From Magnetospirillum sp. 64-120 (GTDB lineage: Bacteria > Pseudomonadota > Alphaproteobacteria > Rhodospirillales > Magnetospirillaceae), in NCBI GenBank assembly GCA_001898825.1, contig MKVK01000052.1, positions 1 to 39,663 on the forward strand: a DNA stretch of 39,663 nt, in the 5' to 3' direction. The notes beneath the pieces were generated by a model. That model ran no database searches and was not told the origin of the DNA. It saw only the letters and a list, made by a program, of their open reading frames with translations. The stretch's first letter is position 1; every line of letters starts with the position of its first letter. Below, piece after piece: positions 31,838 through 39,631 of the stretch. Both the position numbers and the translations under genes were made by a program.

Positions 31838-32185
31838 ATGACCACCGTATTCGGCATCAAGGCCTGCGATACCATGAAGAAGGCCTTCACCTGGCTGGAC
31901 GGCCACGGTGTGGCTTATGACTTCCACGATTTCAAGAAGCTGGGGGTAACCCGCGAGTCCTTGGAGAAATGGTGCGACGCCTGCGGTTGGGAAAAGGTGA
32001 TCAACCGCGCCGGAACCAGCTTTCGCAAGCTGTCCGACGCGGACAAGCAGGATCTGGACCGGGAAAAGGCCATCACCCTGATGATGGCAACGCCGTCCCT
32101 GGTCAAGCGGCCGGTTCTGGAACATGATGGCGGCGTCGAGATCGGCTTCAAGCCCGAACGCTACGGCCAGTTGTTTCCCCGCTGA
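31838..32185 (+). CDS. ArsC/Spx-family reductase (YffB-like)
   Basis: The 115-residue protein has the thioredoxin-like ArsC fold with the N-terminal cysteine motif GIKACDTMKKAFTWL (C10), then YDFHDFKKLGVT and the C-terminal LVKRPVLEHDG with the cis-proline region. It matches the YffB-type ArsC family reductases, thought to be glutathione-dependent thiol reductases rather than arsenate reductases. No arsenic genes are nearby. The ATG at 31838 lies 16 bp after the Lrp stop; the cyclic-nucleotide-binding gene follows after 13 bp. Confidence 0.87.
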   Translation: MTTVFGIKACDTMKKAFTWLDGHGVAYDFHDFKKLGVTRESLEKWCDACGWEKVINRAGTSFRKLSDADKQDLDREKAITLMMATPSLVKRPVLEHDGGVEIGFKPERYGQLFPR

Positions 32186-32198
32186 ACAGGTGCCACGC

Positions 32199-32546
32199 AT
32201 GGCCGTGAACAACGTCTTGGAACGCCGCTTCATCGCTGCCGGCGAGACCATCTTCAAGGAAGGCGACAGCGGCAGCGTCGCCTATATCGTTCAAAGCGGC
32301 ATGGTCGAGCTGTGGTGCGGCCGTACCTGCATCGCCGAGCTTGGGGAAAACGCCATCTTCGGTGAAATGGCGCTGATCGACGGCGCCCCGCGCATGGCCA
32401 CCGCCAAGGCGCGCACCGACATCAACGTCATCATCCTGCCGCGTGCGGTGTTCGAAGGGAAGCTGGAGGGCGTCGATCCCTTCGTCATCAAGCTGATCGG
32501 CATCCTGATCAACAACGTGCGCAACTTCGCCAAGATGGTGGGTTAG
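32199..32546 (+). CDS. Single-domain cyclic-nucleotide-binding protein
   Basis: The 115-residue protein is a lone cNMP-binding (CRP-like) beta-barrel: IFKEGDSGSVAYIVQSGMVEL at about 20-40 and the phosphate-binding cassette FGEMALIDGAPRMATAKA at about 55-72. There is no DNA-binding helix-turn-helix, so it is not a transcription factor by itself; such proteins may bind cAMP or cGMP and regulate a partner. The ATG at 32199 is preferred, though its ribosome binding site (CAGGTG) is weak and translation may be coupled to the ArsC-like gene. Its TAG stop interlocks with the TAA of DUF779. Confidence 0.82.
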   Translation: MAVNNVLERRFIAAGETIFKEGDSGSVAYIVQSGMVELWCGRTCIAELGENAIFGEMALIDGAPRMATAKARTDINVIILPRAVFEGKLEGVDPFVIKLIGILINNVRNFAKMVG

Positions 32547-32902
32547 GGCTCGCTCAGCAGCGCCGCCTCGGCGTCGGTGAACACCCGTGAACGGGTCAGG
32601 AAGCGCAACCCTTCCGGCCCTTCCAGGGAAAACATGCCGCCGCGTCCCGGCACCACGTCGATGATCAGCTGGGTGTGGCGCCAGTATTCGAACTGGGCCC
32701 GGCCCATGTAGAACGGGCAGTCGCCGATCTGGCCCAGCAGCACGTCGGAATCGCCCACCAGGAACTCGCCCAGGGCGTAACACATCGGCGCGCTGCCGTC
32801 GCAGCAGCCGCCCGATTGGTGGAACATCAGCGGGCCATGCTTGGCCTGCAACAGCCTGATCAAATCCAGCGCCGCGTCGGTGGCCAGCACCCGTTGCACC
32901 AT
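32543..32902 (-). CDS. DUF779 family protein of the aldehyde/alcohol module
   Basis: The 119-residue protein has the DUF779 core: LMFHQSGGCCDGSAPMCY (three conserved cysteines), LLGQIGDCPFYMG and YWRHTQLIIDVVPGRGGMFSLE. It is nearly always linked to aldehyde dehydrogenases of the AldB/ExaC type, and recent work on related proteins proposes a role as a maturation or chaperone-like factor for dehydrogenases, but this is not certain. The ATG at 32902 is preceded by GGAGGCGAGT. It is the third gene after the aldehyde and alcohol dehydrogenases, separated from the latter by a strong hairpin. Confidence 0.85.
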   Translation of the reverse strand: MVQRVLATDAALDLIRLLQAKHGPLMFHQSGGCCDGSAPMCYALGEFLVGDSDVLLGQIGDCPFYMGRAQFEYWRHTQLIIDVVPGRGGMFSLEGPEGLRFLTRSRVFTDAEAALLSEP

Positions 32903-32915
32903 ACTCGCCTCCGTG

Positions 32916-32945
32916 AAAAGGACGGGGACGGCAGCGGCCGTCCCC
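32916..32945 (-). terminator. Hairpin between alcohol dehydrogenase and DUF779 genes
   Basis: On the minus strand GGGGACGGC (32945-32937) pairs perfectly with GCCGTCCCC (32932-32924) across a four-base loop, then GTCCTTTTC. The short T-tract suggests partial termination, reducing expression of DUF779 relative to the dehydrogenases, or protection of the upstream mRNA end. Confidence 0.55.
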
Positions 32946-32961
32946 GCCAGGGGGCCGCACG

Positions 32962-34113
32962 CTATTTGGCGGCGCGGAAGATGGTTTCGATGTCGGCTTG
33001 CGTCGCCCGCCGCGGGTTGGTCAGGCCGCAGGCGTCCTTCATGGCGTTGGCGGCCAAGGTGGGGATGTCGGCGTCTTTCAAGCCCAACTGCGCCAAGCCG
33101 CTGGGGATGCCGATGTCGGCGGACAGCTTGCGGATGGCGGCCAGCGCCGCCTGGGCGCCGGCTTGCGCGTCCAGGCCGGCCACATCGATCCCCAGGGCGG
33201 CGGCCACGTCGCGCAGCCGGGCGGCGCTGGTTTGTACGTTGAATTCTTCCACATGGGGCAGCAGCACCGCGTTGCAGACGCCATGCGGCAGGTCGTAGAA
33301 GCCGCCCAACTGATGGGCCATGGCGTGGACATAGCCCAAGGACGCGTTGTTGAAGGCCATGCCGGCCAGGAACTGGGCATAGGCCATGGCCTCACGCGCC
33401 GCAAGGTCGCTTCCATCGGCCACCGCTTGGCGCAGATGGGCCGAGATCAGCGACACCGCCTTCAAGGCGCAGGCGTCGGTGATCGGCGTGGCAGCCACCG
33501 AGACATAGGCCTCGACGGCGTGGGTCAGGGCGTCCATGCCGGTGGCGGCGGTCAGCGGCGGCGGCTTGGCCACCATCAGTTCCGGGTCGTTGACCGACAA
33601 GATGGGGGTGACGTGCTTGTCGACGATGGCCATCTTCACGTGCCGGGCTTCGTCGGTGATGATGCAAAAGCGGGTCATTTCCGACGCTGTGCCGGCGGTG
33701 GTGTTGATGGCCACCAGCGGCAGCTGCGGCTTGGCCGACCGGTCCACCCCTTCGTAATCGCTGATCGCCCCGCCATTGGCGGCGCACAGCGCGATGCCCT
33801 TGGCGCAGTCATGGGGCGAGCCGCCGCCCAGCGACACCACGCAATCGCAGGCATTGGCACGCAGCATGGACAGCCCGGCCTCGACGTTGCCGATGGTCGG
33901 GTTGGGCTGGACGCCGTCGAAGATGGTGGTGCGCAATCCCTGGGCCGCCAGCAGGTCGGCCACCCGGCCGGCGATGCCGATCTTGACCAGCGGCTTGTCG
34001 GTGACCACCAGCACGGATGTGAAGCCGAAGGACTTGATCCGGGCCACCGCGTCGGCCAGGCATCCGGCTCCCATCAGATTGACCGAAGGGATGTAGAAAG
34101 CAGTCTGTGTCAT
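32962..34113 (-). CDS. Iron-containing alcohol dehydrogenase
   Basis: The 383-residue protein belongs to the group III (YiaY/AdhB-like) alcohol dehydrogenases. It has the NAD-binding [25 protein letters not shown] and the metal-binding [13 protein letters not shown] with [16 protein letters not shown] (aspartate and three histidines). It oxidises primary alcohols such as ethanol with NAD, using Fe2+. The ATG at 34113 follows GAGAGGAAC; a longer reading lacks a good site. It lies 75 bp after the aldehyde dehydrogenase gene, with a hairpin in the gap, so alcohol and aldehyde oxidation would be made together. Confidence 0.93.
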   Translation of the reverse strand: MTQTAFYIPSVNLMGAGCLADAVARIKSFGFTSVLVVTDKPLVKIGIAGRVADLLAAQGLRTTIFDGVQPNPTIGNVEAGLSMLRANACDCVVSLGGGSPHDCAKGIALCAANGGAISDYEGVDRSAKPQLPLVAINTTAGTASEMTRFCIITDEARHVKMAIVDKHVTPILSVNDPELMVAKPPPLTAATGMDALTHAVEAYVSVAATPITDACALKAVSLISAHLRQAVADGSDLAAREAMAYAQFLAGMAFNNASLGYVHAMAHQLGGFYDLPHGVCNAVLLPHVEEFNVQTSAARLRDVAAALGIDVAGLDAQAGAQAALAAIRKLSADIGIPSGLAQLGLKDADIPTLAANAMKDACGLTNPRRATQADIETIFRAAK

Positions 34114-34127
34114 TGGAAGTTCCTCTC

Positions 34128-34155
34128 GTAAAACCCGTCCCCCAAGATGGACGGG
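34128..34155 (-). terminator. Attenuator-like hairpin between aldehyde and alcohol dehydrogenase genes
   Basis: On the minus strand CCCGTCC (34155-34149) pairs with GGACGGG (34140-34134) across an eight-base loop, followed by TTTTA. It is a modest intrinsic terminator inside an apparent operon, likely to allow partial read-through into the alcohol dehydrogenase gene. Confidence 0.5.
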
Positions 34156-34188
34156 GGGTCTTGCGCCCCCCTGTCCGGTCACGTCTGA

Positions 34189-35709
34189 TCAGAAGAAGCC
34201 CAAGGCCTTGGGGCTGTAGCTGACCAACAGGTTCTTGGTCTGCTGGTAATGGTCCAGCATCATGGCGTGGGTTTCGCGGCCGATACCCGATTGCTTGTAG
34301 CCGCCAAAGGCGGCGTGGGCCGGGTACAGGTGATAGCAGTTGGTCCACACGCGGCCGGCCTTGATGCCGCGACCGAAGCGATAGGCCCGGTTGCCGTCGC
34401 GGGTCCACACGCCCGAGCCCAGGCCGTAAAGGGTGTCGTTGGCGATGGACAGCGCCTCTTCCTCGGTCTTGAAGGTGGTCACCGAGACGACGGGGCCGAA
34501 GATTTCTTCCTGGAAGATGCGCATCTTGTTGTTGCCCTGGAACACCGTCGGCTTGACGTAGAAGCCGCCCGACAGGTCGCCGCCCAGGTCGGCGCGGCCA
34601 CCGCCGGTCAGCAGCTTGGCGCCTTCGCCCTTGCCGATGTCGATGTAGGACAGGATCTTTTCCAGCTGTTCGGACGATGCCTGGGCGCCGATCATGGTGG
34701 AAACATCCAGCGGGTTGCCCTGCTTGATGGCGCCGACGCGGGCGATGGCGCGTTCCATGAAGCGGTCATAAAGCGATTCGTGGATCAGGGCGCGCGACGG
34801 ACAGGTGCAGACTTCACCCTGATTCAGCGCGAACATGGTGAAGCCTTCCAGCGCCTTGTCGAAGAAGTCGTCGTCCTCGGCGGCGACATCGGGGAAGAAG
34901 ATGTTGGGCGACTTGCCGCCCAGTTCCAAGGTCACCGGGATCAGGTTCTGGCTGGCGTACTGCATGATCAGCCGGCCGGTGGTGGTTTCACCGGTAAAGG
35001 CGATCTTGGCGATGCGAGGCGACGACGCCAGGGGCTTGCCGGCCTCGACGCCGAAGCCGTTGACCACGTTGATGACGCCGGGCGGCAGGATGTCGGCGAT
35101 CAGTTCCATCAGCACCAGAATGCCGATGGGGGTCTGTTCGGCCGGCTTCAGCACCACGCAGTTGCCCGCGGCGATGGCCGGGGCCAGCTTCCACGCCGCC
35201 ATCAGGATGGGGAAGTTCCACGGGATGATCTGGCCGACGACGCCCAAAGGCTCGTGCAGGTGATAAGCCACCGTGTCGGAATCCAGCTCGGCCAACGATC
35301 CTTCCTGGGCACGGATGCAACTGGCGAAGTAACGGAAATGGTCGATGGCCAGCGGGATGTCGGCGGCCACGGTCTCGCGGATCGGCTTGCCGTTGTCCAC
35401 GGTTTCCGCATAGGCCAGCTTTTCCAGGTTGGCTTCCATGCGGTCGGCGATGCGGGTCATGATCAGAGCCCGCTGCGCCACGCTGGTGTGGCCCCATTTC
35501 GGCGCGGCGGCGTGGGCGGCGTCCAGCGCCAGCTCGATGTCTTCCGCCGACGAACGGGCGGCCTGGCAGAACGCCTTGCCGGTGATGGGCGTGATGTTGT
35601 CGAAATACTGGCCCTTGACGGGGGCGACCCAATTGCCGCCGATGAAGTTGTCATAGCGGGCCTTGAACTGAACCGGGGCTTCGGCGGTACCAGGGGCGGC
35701 GTAAAGCAT
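34189..35709 (-). CDS. NAD-dependent aldehyde dehydrogenase, AldB/ExaC type
   Basis: The 506-residue enzyme has [18 protein letters not shown], the catalytic glutamate in LELGGKSPN, the catalytic cysteine in [12 protein letters not shown], and [16 protein letters not shown] at the end. The double-cysteine CTC context and N-terminus are typical of the AldB/ExaC/AcoD branch that oxidises acetaldehyde and similar aldehydes to acids. It is first in the leftward module with iron alcohol dehydrogenase and DUF779. The ATG at 35709 follows TGGGAGGATCATCC. A -24/-12 promoter lies 55-70 bp upstream, so expression should depend on sigma-54 and the divergent AcoR-type activator. Confidence 0.93.
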   Translation of the reverse strand: MLYAAPGTAEAPVQFKARYDNFIGGNWVAPVKGQYFDNITPITGKAFCQAARSSAEDIELALDAAHAAAPKWGHTSVAQRALIMTRIADRMEANLEKLAYAETVDNGKPIRETVAADIPLAIDHFRYFASCIRAQEGSLAELDSDTVAYHLHEPLGVVGQIIPWNFPILMAAWKLAPAIAAGNCVVLKPAEQTPIGILVLMELIADILPPGVINVVNGFGVEAGKPLASSPRIAKIAFTGETTTGRLIMQYASQNLIPVTLELGGKSPNIFFPDVAAEDDDFFDKALEGFTMFALNQGEVCTCPSRALIHESLYDRFMERAIARVGAIKQGNPLDVSTMIGAQASSEQLEKILSYIDIGKGEGAKLLTGGGRADLGGDLSGGFYVKPTVFQGNNKMRIFQEEIFGPVVSVTTFKTEEEALSIANDTLYGLGSGVWTRDGNRAYRFGRGIKAGRVWTNCYHLYPAHAAFGGYKQSGIGRETHAMMLDHYQQTKNLLVSYSPKALGFF

Positions 35710-35763
35710 GGATGATCCTCCCATTGTGTCGATGCCGCTTGCTGCGGCCTGGACATCAGGGAA

Positions 35764-35779
35764 CGCACACGGTGTGCCA
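35764..35779 (-). promoter_or_regulatory. Sigma-54 (-24/-12) promoter of the aldehyde dehydrogenase operon
   Basis: On the minus strand TGGCACACCGTGTGCG has GG and GC at exactly the -24/-12 spacing of sigma-54 promoters (consensus TGGCACN5TTGCW; only one T of the -12 box differs). Transcription would start about 45 bp before the aldehyde dehydrogenase ATG. The divergent gene encodes a sigma-54 activator with GAFTGA, which supports the call. Confidence 0.75.
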
Positions 35780-35858
35780 AAGCTAATCTGTTGGAATTAT
35801 TGATTTTGCTGCGCAGCATAAGTGTGCCGTGGCGCAACACTGTGCCAAAATGGAACAG
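35773..35858. promoter_or_regulatory. Candidate activator sites: TGTGCC repeats
   Basis: TGTGCC occurs three times, at 35773-35778 (overlapping the promoter), 35823-35828 and 35841-35846. The last copy forms a dyad CTGTGCC-N5-GGAACAG (35840-35858). TGCTGCGCAGCA (35807-35818) is a separate perfect palindrome. These lie 30-80 bp upstream of the -24 box, where enhancer-binding proteins usually attach. Assignment to the divergent activator is inference. Confidence 0.5.
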
Positions 35859-35964
35859 TTGCGGCGCACAACCATGTTTCCCTTGCGTCAAAGGGGGGCA
35901 AACTTGGACACTGTGGACAACGAATAAGGCGACGGCCCAAGGCCGCGCCCAGGGAGAACGCGTC

Positions 35965-37869
35965 ATGGAAACCGCCTCCGACGGCCGCGCCCCCGGCCAA
36001 ACGCTTCGTCACGCCCGGCAACTGCTGGAAAGCGGTCAATTGCCCCCCGTCCATCTGGTGGGGGCGGTGGTGGCGCAGTCCTGGCGGCGCAGCATGGATG
36101 CCGGCCTGACCCCCTGGCGGGGCCAGGATGGCGCGCATCTGTCGGCGCCCGACCTGACCCGCGCCATCGACCGCCGCCGCGAATTGGTGACCAGGGCGCG
36201 GCCGGTGATGGAATACCTGCATGCCCAGACCCGGGGCTCGGGATCCATGGTGATCCTGGCCGACGAAGGCGGCGTGTTGCTGGACACCCTGGGCGACGCC
36301 GACTTCCTGAACCGGGCGGAACGGGTGGCGCTGATGCCCGGGGCGTCGTGGCACGAAGCCCATCGCGGCACCAACGCCATCGGCACCGCCCTGGCCGAAT
36401 CGGCGCCGGTCAGCGTCCATGGCGGCGAACACTTCCTGGAGCACAATTCCTTCCTGACCTGCGCCGCCGCCCCGGTGGCCGGCCCCGACGGCCGTCTGCT
36501 GGGGGTGTTGGACATTTCCGGGCATCGTCGCGGGCGGCATCCGCACACCGCCGGTCTGGTCAGCGCCGCCGCCCATATGATCGAAAACCGCCTGTTCGAG
36601 GCCCGCCACGAAGGCGGTCTGCGCCTGCGTCTGCATCCCCAGCCCGATGGCATCGGCACCTTGGCGGAAGGTCTGCTGGCCCTGGACGGCGACGGCCGCA
36701 TCATCGGCGCCAACCGCGCCGCCATCGCGCTGCTGGGGCTGGCCCCCGGCGCCTTGGGGCAGGTGCGGGTGCAGGACCGTTTGGCGGTTGACCTGGACGG
36801 TCTGCTGGATTGGGGGCAGGGGCGGTCGGGGGCGCCGTTCATGGCCGATTCCTCCCGTGGACAACGCCTGTTCCTGCGGGTCGAGGCGCCGCCGCGCAAG
36901 CCCCGCGTCAGCGTCGCCACGCCGGCGAGCCGCGACGCGCTCAGCGCCCTGGAAAGCGGCGACGCGGTGCTGGCCCAGGCGGTGGCCAAGGCCCGCAAGG
37001 TGGTGGGCAAGGACATCGCGCTGTTGCTGATGGGCGAATCCGGGGTGGGCAAGGAAGTGTTCGCCCACGCCGCCCATGCCAGCGGTCCCCGTGCGGCGGG
37101 GCCTTTCGTCGCCGTCAACTGCGCGGCGCTGCCCGAACACCTGATCGAAGCGGAACTGTTCGGCTATGCGCCCGGCGCCTTCACCGGGGCGCGCCGTGAC
37201 GGCAGCCCGGGGCGCATTCGCCAAGCCCATGGCGGCACCTTGTTCCTGGACGAAATCGGCGACATGCCGCTGTCGATGCAGACTCGGCTGTTGCGGGTTC
37301 TGCAAGACCGCGAAGTGATCCCGCTTGGCGGCGGCAAGGCGGTCCGGGTGGATTTCGCCCTGATGGCCGCCACCCACCAGCCGCTGAAACAGGCGGTGGC
37401 CGACGGTCGTTTCCGTGCCGATCTTTATTACCGTCTGAACGGCCTGTCCCTGACCCTGCCGCCGCTGCGCGGCCGCGCCGACCTGCAGGCGCTGGTGGCG
37501 CGCATCCTGGACACGATCGAGCCGGGGGGCGGTCTGGCGCTGTCGGCCCAGGTGGCCCAGGTGGCCCAGGCCTTCGCCGATCATTGCTGGCCCGGCAACA
37601 TCCGTCAGTTGGCCAATGTGCTGCGCACCGCCGCCGCGCTTTTGGAACCGGGCGAGACCCGCATCCGTTGGCAGCACCTGCCCGAGGACCTAGTGGACGA
37701 AATGCGGGCCCCGCCTTGCCCCGAACCGGGGGCGATGGGGGATTTGCGCGCGGTATCCGACGCGGTGATGGAACGGACCCTGGCGGCGTGTGGCGGCAAT
37801 GTCAGCCGTGCCGCCAAGCAATTGGGCGTCAGCCGCAACACCCTTTATCGCCGTTTGCGTCACCCATGA
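35965..37869 (+). CDS. Sigma-54-dependent AcoR-type activator
   Basis: The 634-residue protein has an AcoR-type N-terminal region with a GAF domain (about 75-205, including WHEAHRGTNAIGTALAES), a short PAS-like stretch (about 225-275), an AAA+ sigma-54 contact domain (about 325-560; Walker A GESGVGKE at 357-364, GAFTGA at 404-409, Walker B TLFLDEIGD near 425-433) and a C-terminal Fis-type helix-turn-helix (about 592-634). All elements needed to remodel sigma-54 polymerase are present. It is divergent from the aldehyde/alcohol dehydrogenase genes and most likely activates them in response to a small metabolite such as an aldehyde, alcohol or acetoin. The ATG at 35965 follows AGGGAGAACGCGTC. 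Confidence 0.93.
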   Translation: METASDGRAPGQTLRHARQLLESGQLPPVHLVGAVVAQSWRRSMDAGLTPWRGQDGAHLSAPDLTRAIDRRRELVTRARPVMEYLHAQTRGSGSMVILADEGGVLLDTLGDADFLNRAERVALMPGASWHEAHRGTNAIGTALAESAPVSVHGGEHFLEHNSFLTCAAAPVAGPDGRLLGVLDISGHRRGRHPHTAGLVSAAAHMIENRLFEARHEGGLRLRLHPQPDGIGTLAEGLLALDGDGRIIGANRAAIALLGLAPGALGQVRVQDRLAVDLDGLLDWGQGRSGAPFMADSSRGQRLFLRVEAPPRKPRVSVATPASRDALSALESGDAVLAQAVAKARKVVGKDIALLLMGESGVGKEVFAHAAHASGPRAAGPFVAVNCAALPEHLIEAELFGYAPGAFTGARRDGSPGRIRQAHGGTLFLDEIGDMPLSMQTRLLRVLQDREVIPLGGGKAVRVDFALMAATHQPLKQAVADGRFRADLYYRLNGLSLTLPPLRGRADLQALVARILDTIEPGGGLALSAQVAQVAQAFADHCWPGNIRQLANVLRTAAALLEPGETRIRWQHLPEDLVDEMRAPPCPEPGAMGDLRAVSDAVMERTLAACGGNVSRAAKQLGVSRNTLYRRLRHP

Positions 37870-37940
37870 CCATCGGATGAGGTTGCCGATCCACCGCCGG
37901 CCCCCTATGTCAGGGCTTGCCCTTCACGGAGACAGCACGC

Positions 37941-38807
37941 ATGTCCGATCAGAACGCTTACGTCCCCCCCAAGGTCTGGACCTGGAACAAGCCCAGCGGC
38001 GGCACCTTCGCCAGCATCAACCGCCCCATCGCCGGCCCCACCCACGACAAGGACCTGCCGGTGGGCAAGCACCCGCTGCAGCTTTATTCCATGGGCACCC
38101 CCAACGGCCAGAAGATCGGCATCATGCTGGAAGAACTGCTGGCCGCAGGACACACGGGCGCCGAATACGACGCCTGGCTGATCCGTATCGGTGACGGCGA
38201 CCAGTTCTCCAGCGGCTTCGTCCAGGTGAACCCCAATTCCAAGATCCCGGCCCTGGTGGACCGTTCCGGCCCCGAACCCATCCGGGTGTTCGAATCGGGC
38301 TCGATCCTGCTGTATCTGGCGGAAAAGTTCGGCGCCTTCCTGCCCAAGGATCTGGCCGGCCGCACCGAATGCCTGAACTGGCTGTTCTGGCAGATGGGCA
38401 GCGCCCCTTACCTGGGTGGCGGCTTCGGCCATTTCTTCGCCTATGCGCCGTTCAAGCAGGAATACCCCATCGACCGCTTCGCCATGGAAACCAAACGCCA
38501 GCTGGACGTGCTGGACCGTCGCCTAGCCGAAAGCCGCTTTTTGGCCGGCGACGACTACACCATCGCCGACATCGCTGTGTTCCCGTGGTATGGCGGCCTG
38601 GTCAAAGGCTTTTTGTACAACGCCGCCGAGTTCCTGTCGGTGCACGAATATAAAAACGTCATCCGCTGGGCCGACGAAATCCTGGCCCGTCCGGCAGTGC
38701 AGCGCGGCCGCAAGGTCAACCGCACCTTTGGTGAGTTGTCGGACCAATTGCACGAACGCCACGACGCATCGGATTTCGAGACGAAGACGCAGGATAAGCT
38801 GGGGTGA
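37941..38807 (+). CDS. yghU: YghU-type glutathione transferase
   Basis: The 288-residue protein matches the YghU/YfcG-like glutathione transferases: an N-terminal extension (YVPPKVWTWNKPSGGTFASI), a thioredoxin-fold domain with LYSMGTPNGQKIGIMLEEL and the VNPNSKIPALVD and FESGSILLYLAEKFG glutathione-contact segments, then an all-helical domain (about 155-270, ADIAVFPWYGG). The E. coli protein reduces organic hydroperoxides and disulfide bonds of glutathione derivatives. The ATG at 37941 follows CACGGAGACAGCACGC. It lies 71 bp after the activator gene and has its own terminator; it may belong to the same detoxification response. Confidence 0.9.
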   Translation: MSDQNAYVPPKVWTWNKPSGGTFASINRPIAGPTHDKDLPVGKHPLQLYSMGTPNGQKIGIMLEELLAAGHTGAEYDAWLIRIGDGDQFSSGFVQVNPNSKIPALVDRSGPEPIRVFESGSILLYLAEKFGAFLPKDLAGRTECLNWLFWQMGSAPYLGGGFGHFFAYAPFKQEYPIDRFAMETKRQLDVLDRRLAESRFLAGDDYTIADIAVFPWYGGLVKGFLYNAAEFLSVHEYKNVIRWADEILARPAVQRGRKVNRTFGELSDQLHERHDASDFETKTQDKLG

Positions 38808-38812
38808 ATAGG

Positions 38813-38846
38813 AAAAGCCCAGGCCGTTCCTGATAGCCTGGGCTTT
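38813..38846. terminator. Bidirectional terminator after yghU
   Basis: AAAAGCCCAGGC (38813-38824) pairs with GCCTGGGCTTT (38836-38846) across an 11-base loop, with A- and T-rich flanks on both sides. It separates yghU from the convergent restriction-endonuclease-like gene. Confidence 0.85.
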
Positions 38847-38852
38847 CAAAAA

Positions 38853-39551
38853 TCATTCAGCCGATTTGTCATACTGCATCGCTGTCGCCTTCAATTGGTT
38901 GGCATACGTGAATATGTCGTCCAGGCAGTCTATCTGTACCCTCGTCTCTTTTTTATCGCCGTCAAAGAGGCCGATATATCTGATGGTTCTGTTCAGATGC
39001 AGACGGCATATGGGTTTACGATTGTTGTCGTCCAGAAGAACCGCGCAATAACTTTTGGCGTCTCGCATATGGATCCGGTCAACCTTGACCACCTCCCTGA
39101 CGATAGCCCTGACAATCTGATAGCCATCGATTTCGTCTTGGGTGGTGACGATATCCTCTAACCCCGAGGTGCCGTCATCTTCGGCCACCTCGACGGCTTC
39201 ATCGACTTCGGACATGTCGGCACGTACCGCCGGAAGCGGGCTTTTCGACGAATCATCCATCGCCGAAGTCAGGCGTTGGTTGACAAGTTCCCGAACCGTA
39301 TCCTTGATTGCCTTCTGCACCAGCGGGGTGAACTTGTTCAGCACGTTGGCGGTAATTTTACCTTCGTAGACCCGCCCGATCAGCATGCGCATGAATTCGT
39401 CCGAGGGCGTTTCGACCTCTGTGGCGATTTCACGCATCAGCAGCGATCCATATTTCAGGTCACTGGCAGTCTCAAGAATCGAAGTCATGTCGAAATTGGT
39501 GTTGGCGAACTTCTTCAGTTCCTCGACCTGCGCGGGACGATAATTCAGCAT
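38853..39551 (-). CDS. C-terminal half of a predicted type I/IV restriction endonuclease
   Basis: The 232-residue protein matches the C-terminal half of predicted endonucleases that carry an HsdR-N (PD-(D/E)XK) domain followed by this region: VEELKKFANTNFD, YEGKITANVLNKFTPLVQKA, then DGYQIVRAIVREVV and the conserved LLDDNNRKPICRLHLNR and QIDCLDDIFTYANQLKA blocks. The nuclease half that should precede it is missing; an in-frame stop lies 27 bp before the ATG and unrelated sequence follows. The ATG may be an internal methionine of the original gene. Composition is less GC-rich than the neighbours. It may be an expressed remnant or a stand-alone domain. A GGAGGAAAC site lies 15 bp upstream, too far to be ideal. 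Confidence 0.7.
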   Translation of the reverse strand: MLNYRPAQVEELKKFANTNFDMTSILETASDLKYGSLLMREIATEVETPSDEFMRMLIGRVYEGKITANVLNKFTPLVQKAIKDTVRELVNQRLTSAMDDSSKSPLPAVRADMSEVDEAVEVAEDDGTSGLEDIVTTQDEIDGYQIVRAIVREVVKVDRIHMRDAKSYCAVLLDDNNRKPICRLHLNRTIRYIGLFDGDKKETRVQIDCLDDIFTYANQLKATAMQYDKSAE

Positions 39552-39631
39552 ATCTGACCTGAGACCGAAGTTTCCTCCGGTTATGGGTGGAGTCCCGTCT
39601 GGTTTTGATGCCCGAAACGGGCGGTGATGGC

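Noticed and set aside
31838-32185. Arsenate resistance gene
   Set aside because: The sequence fits the YffB-type thiol reductase branch and no ars operon genes are present.
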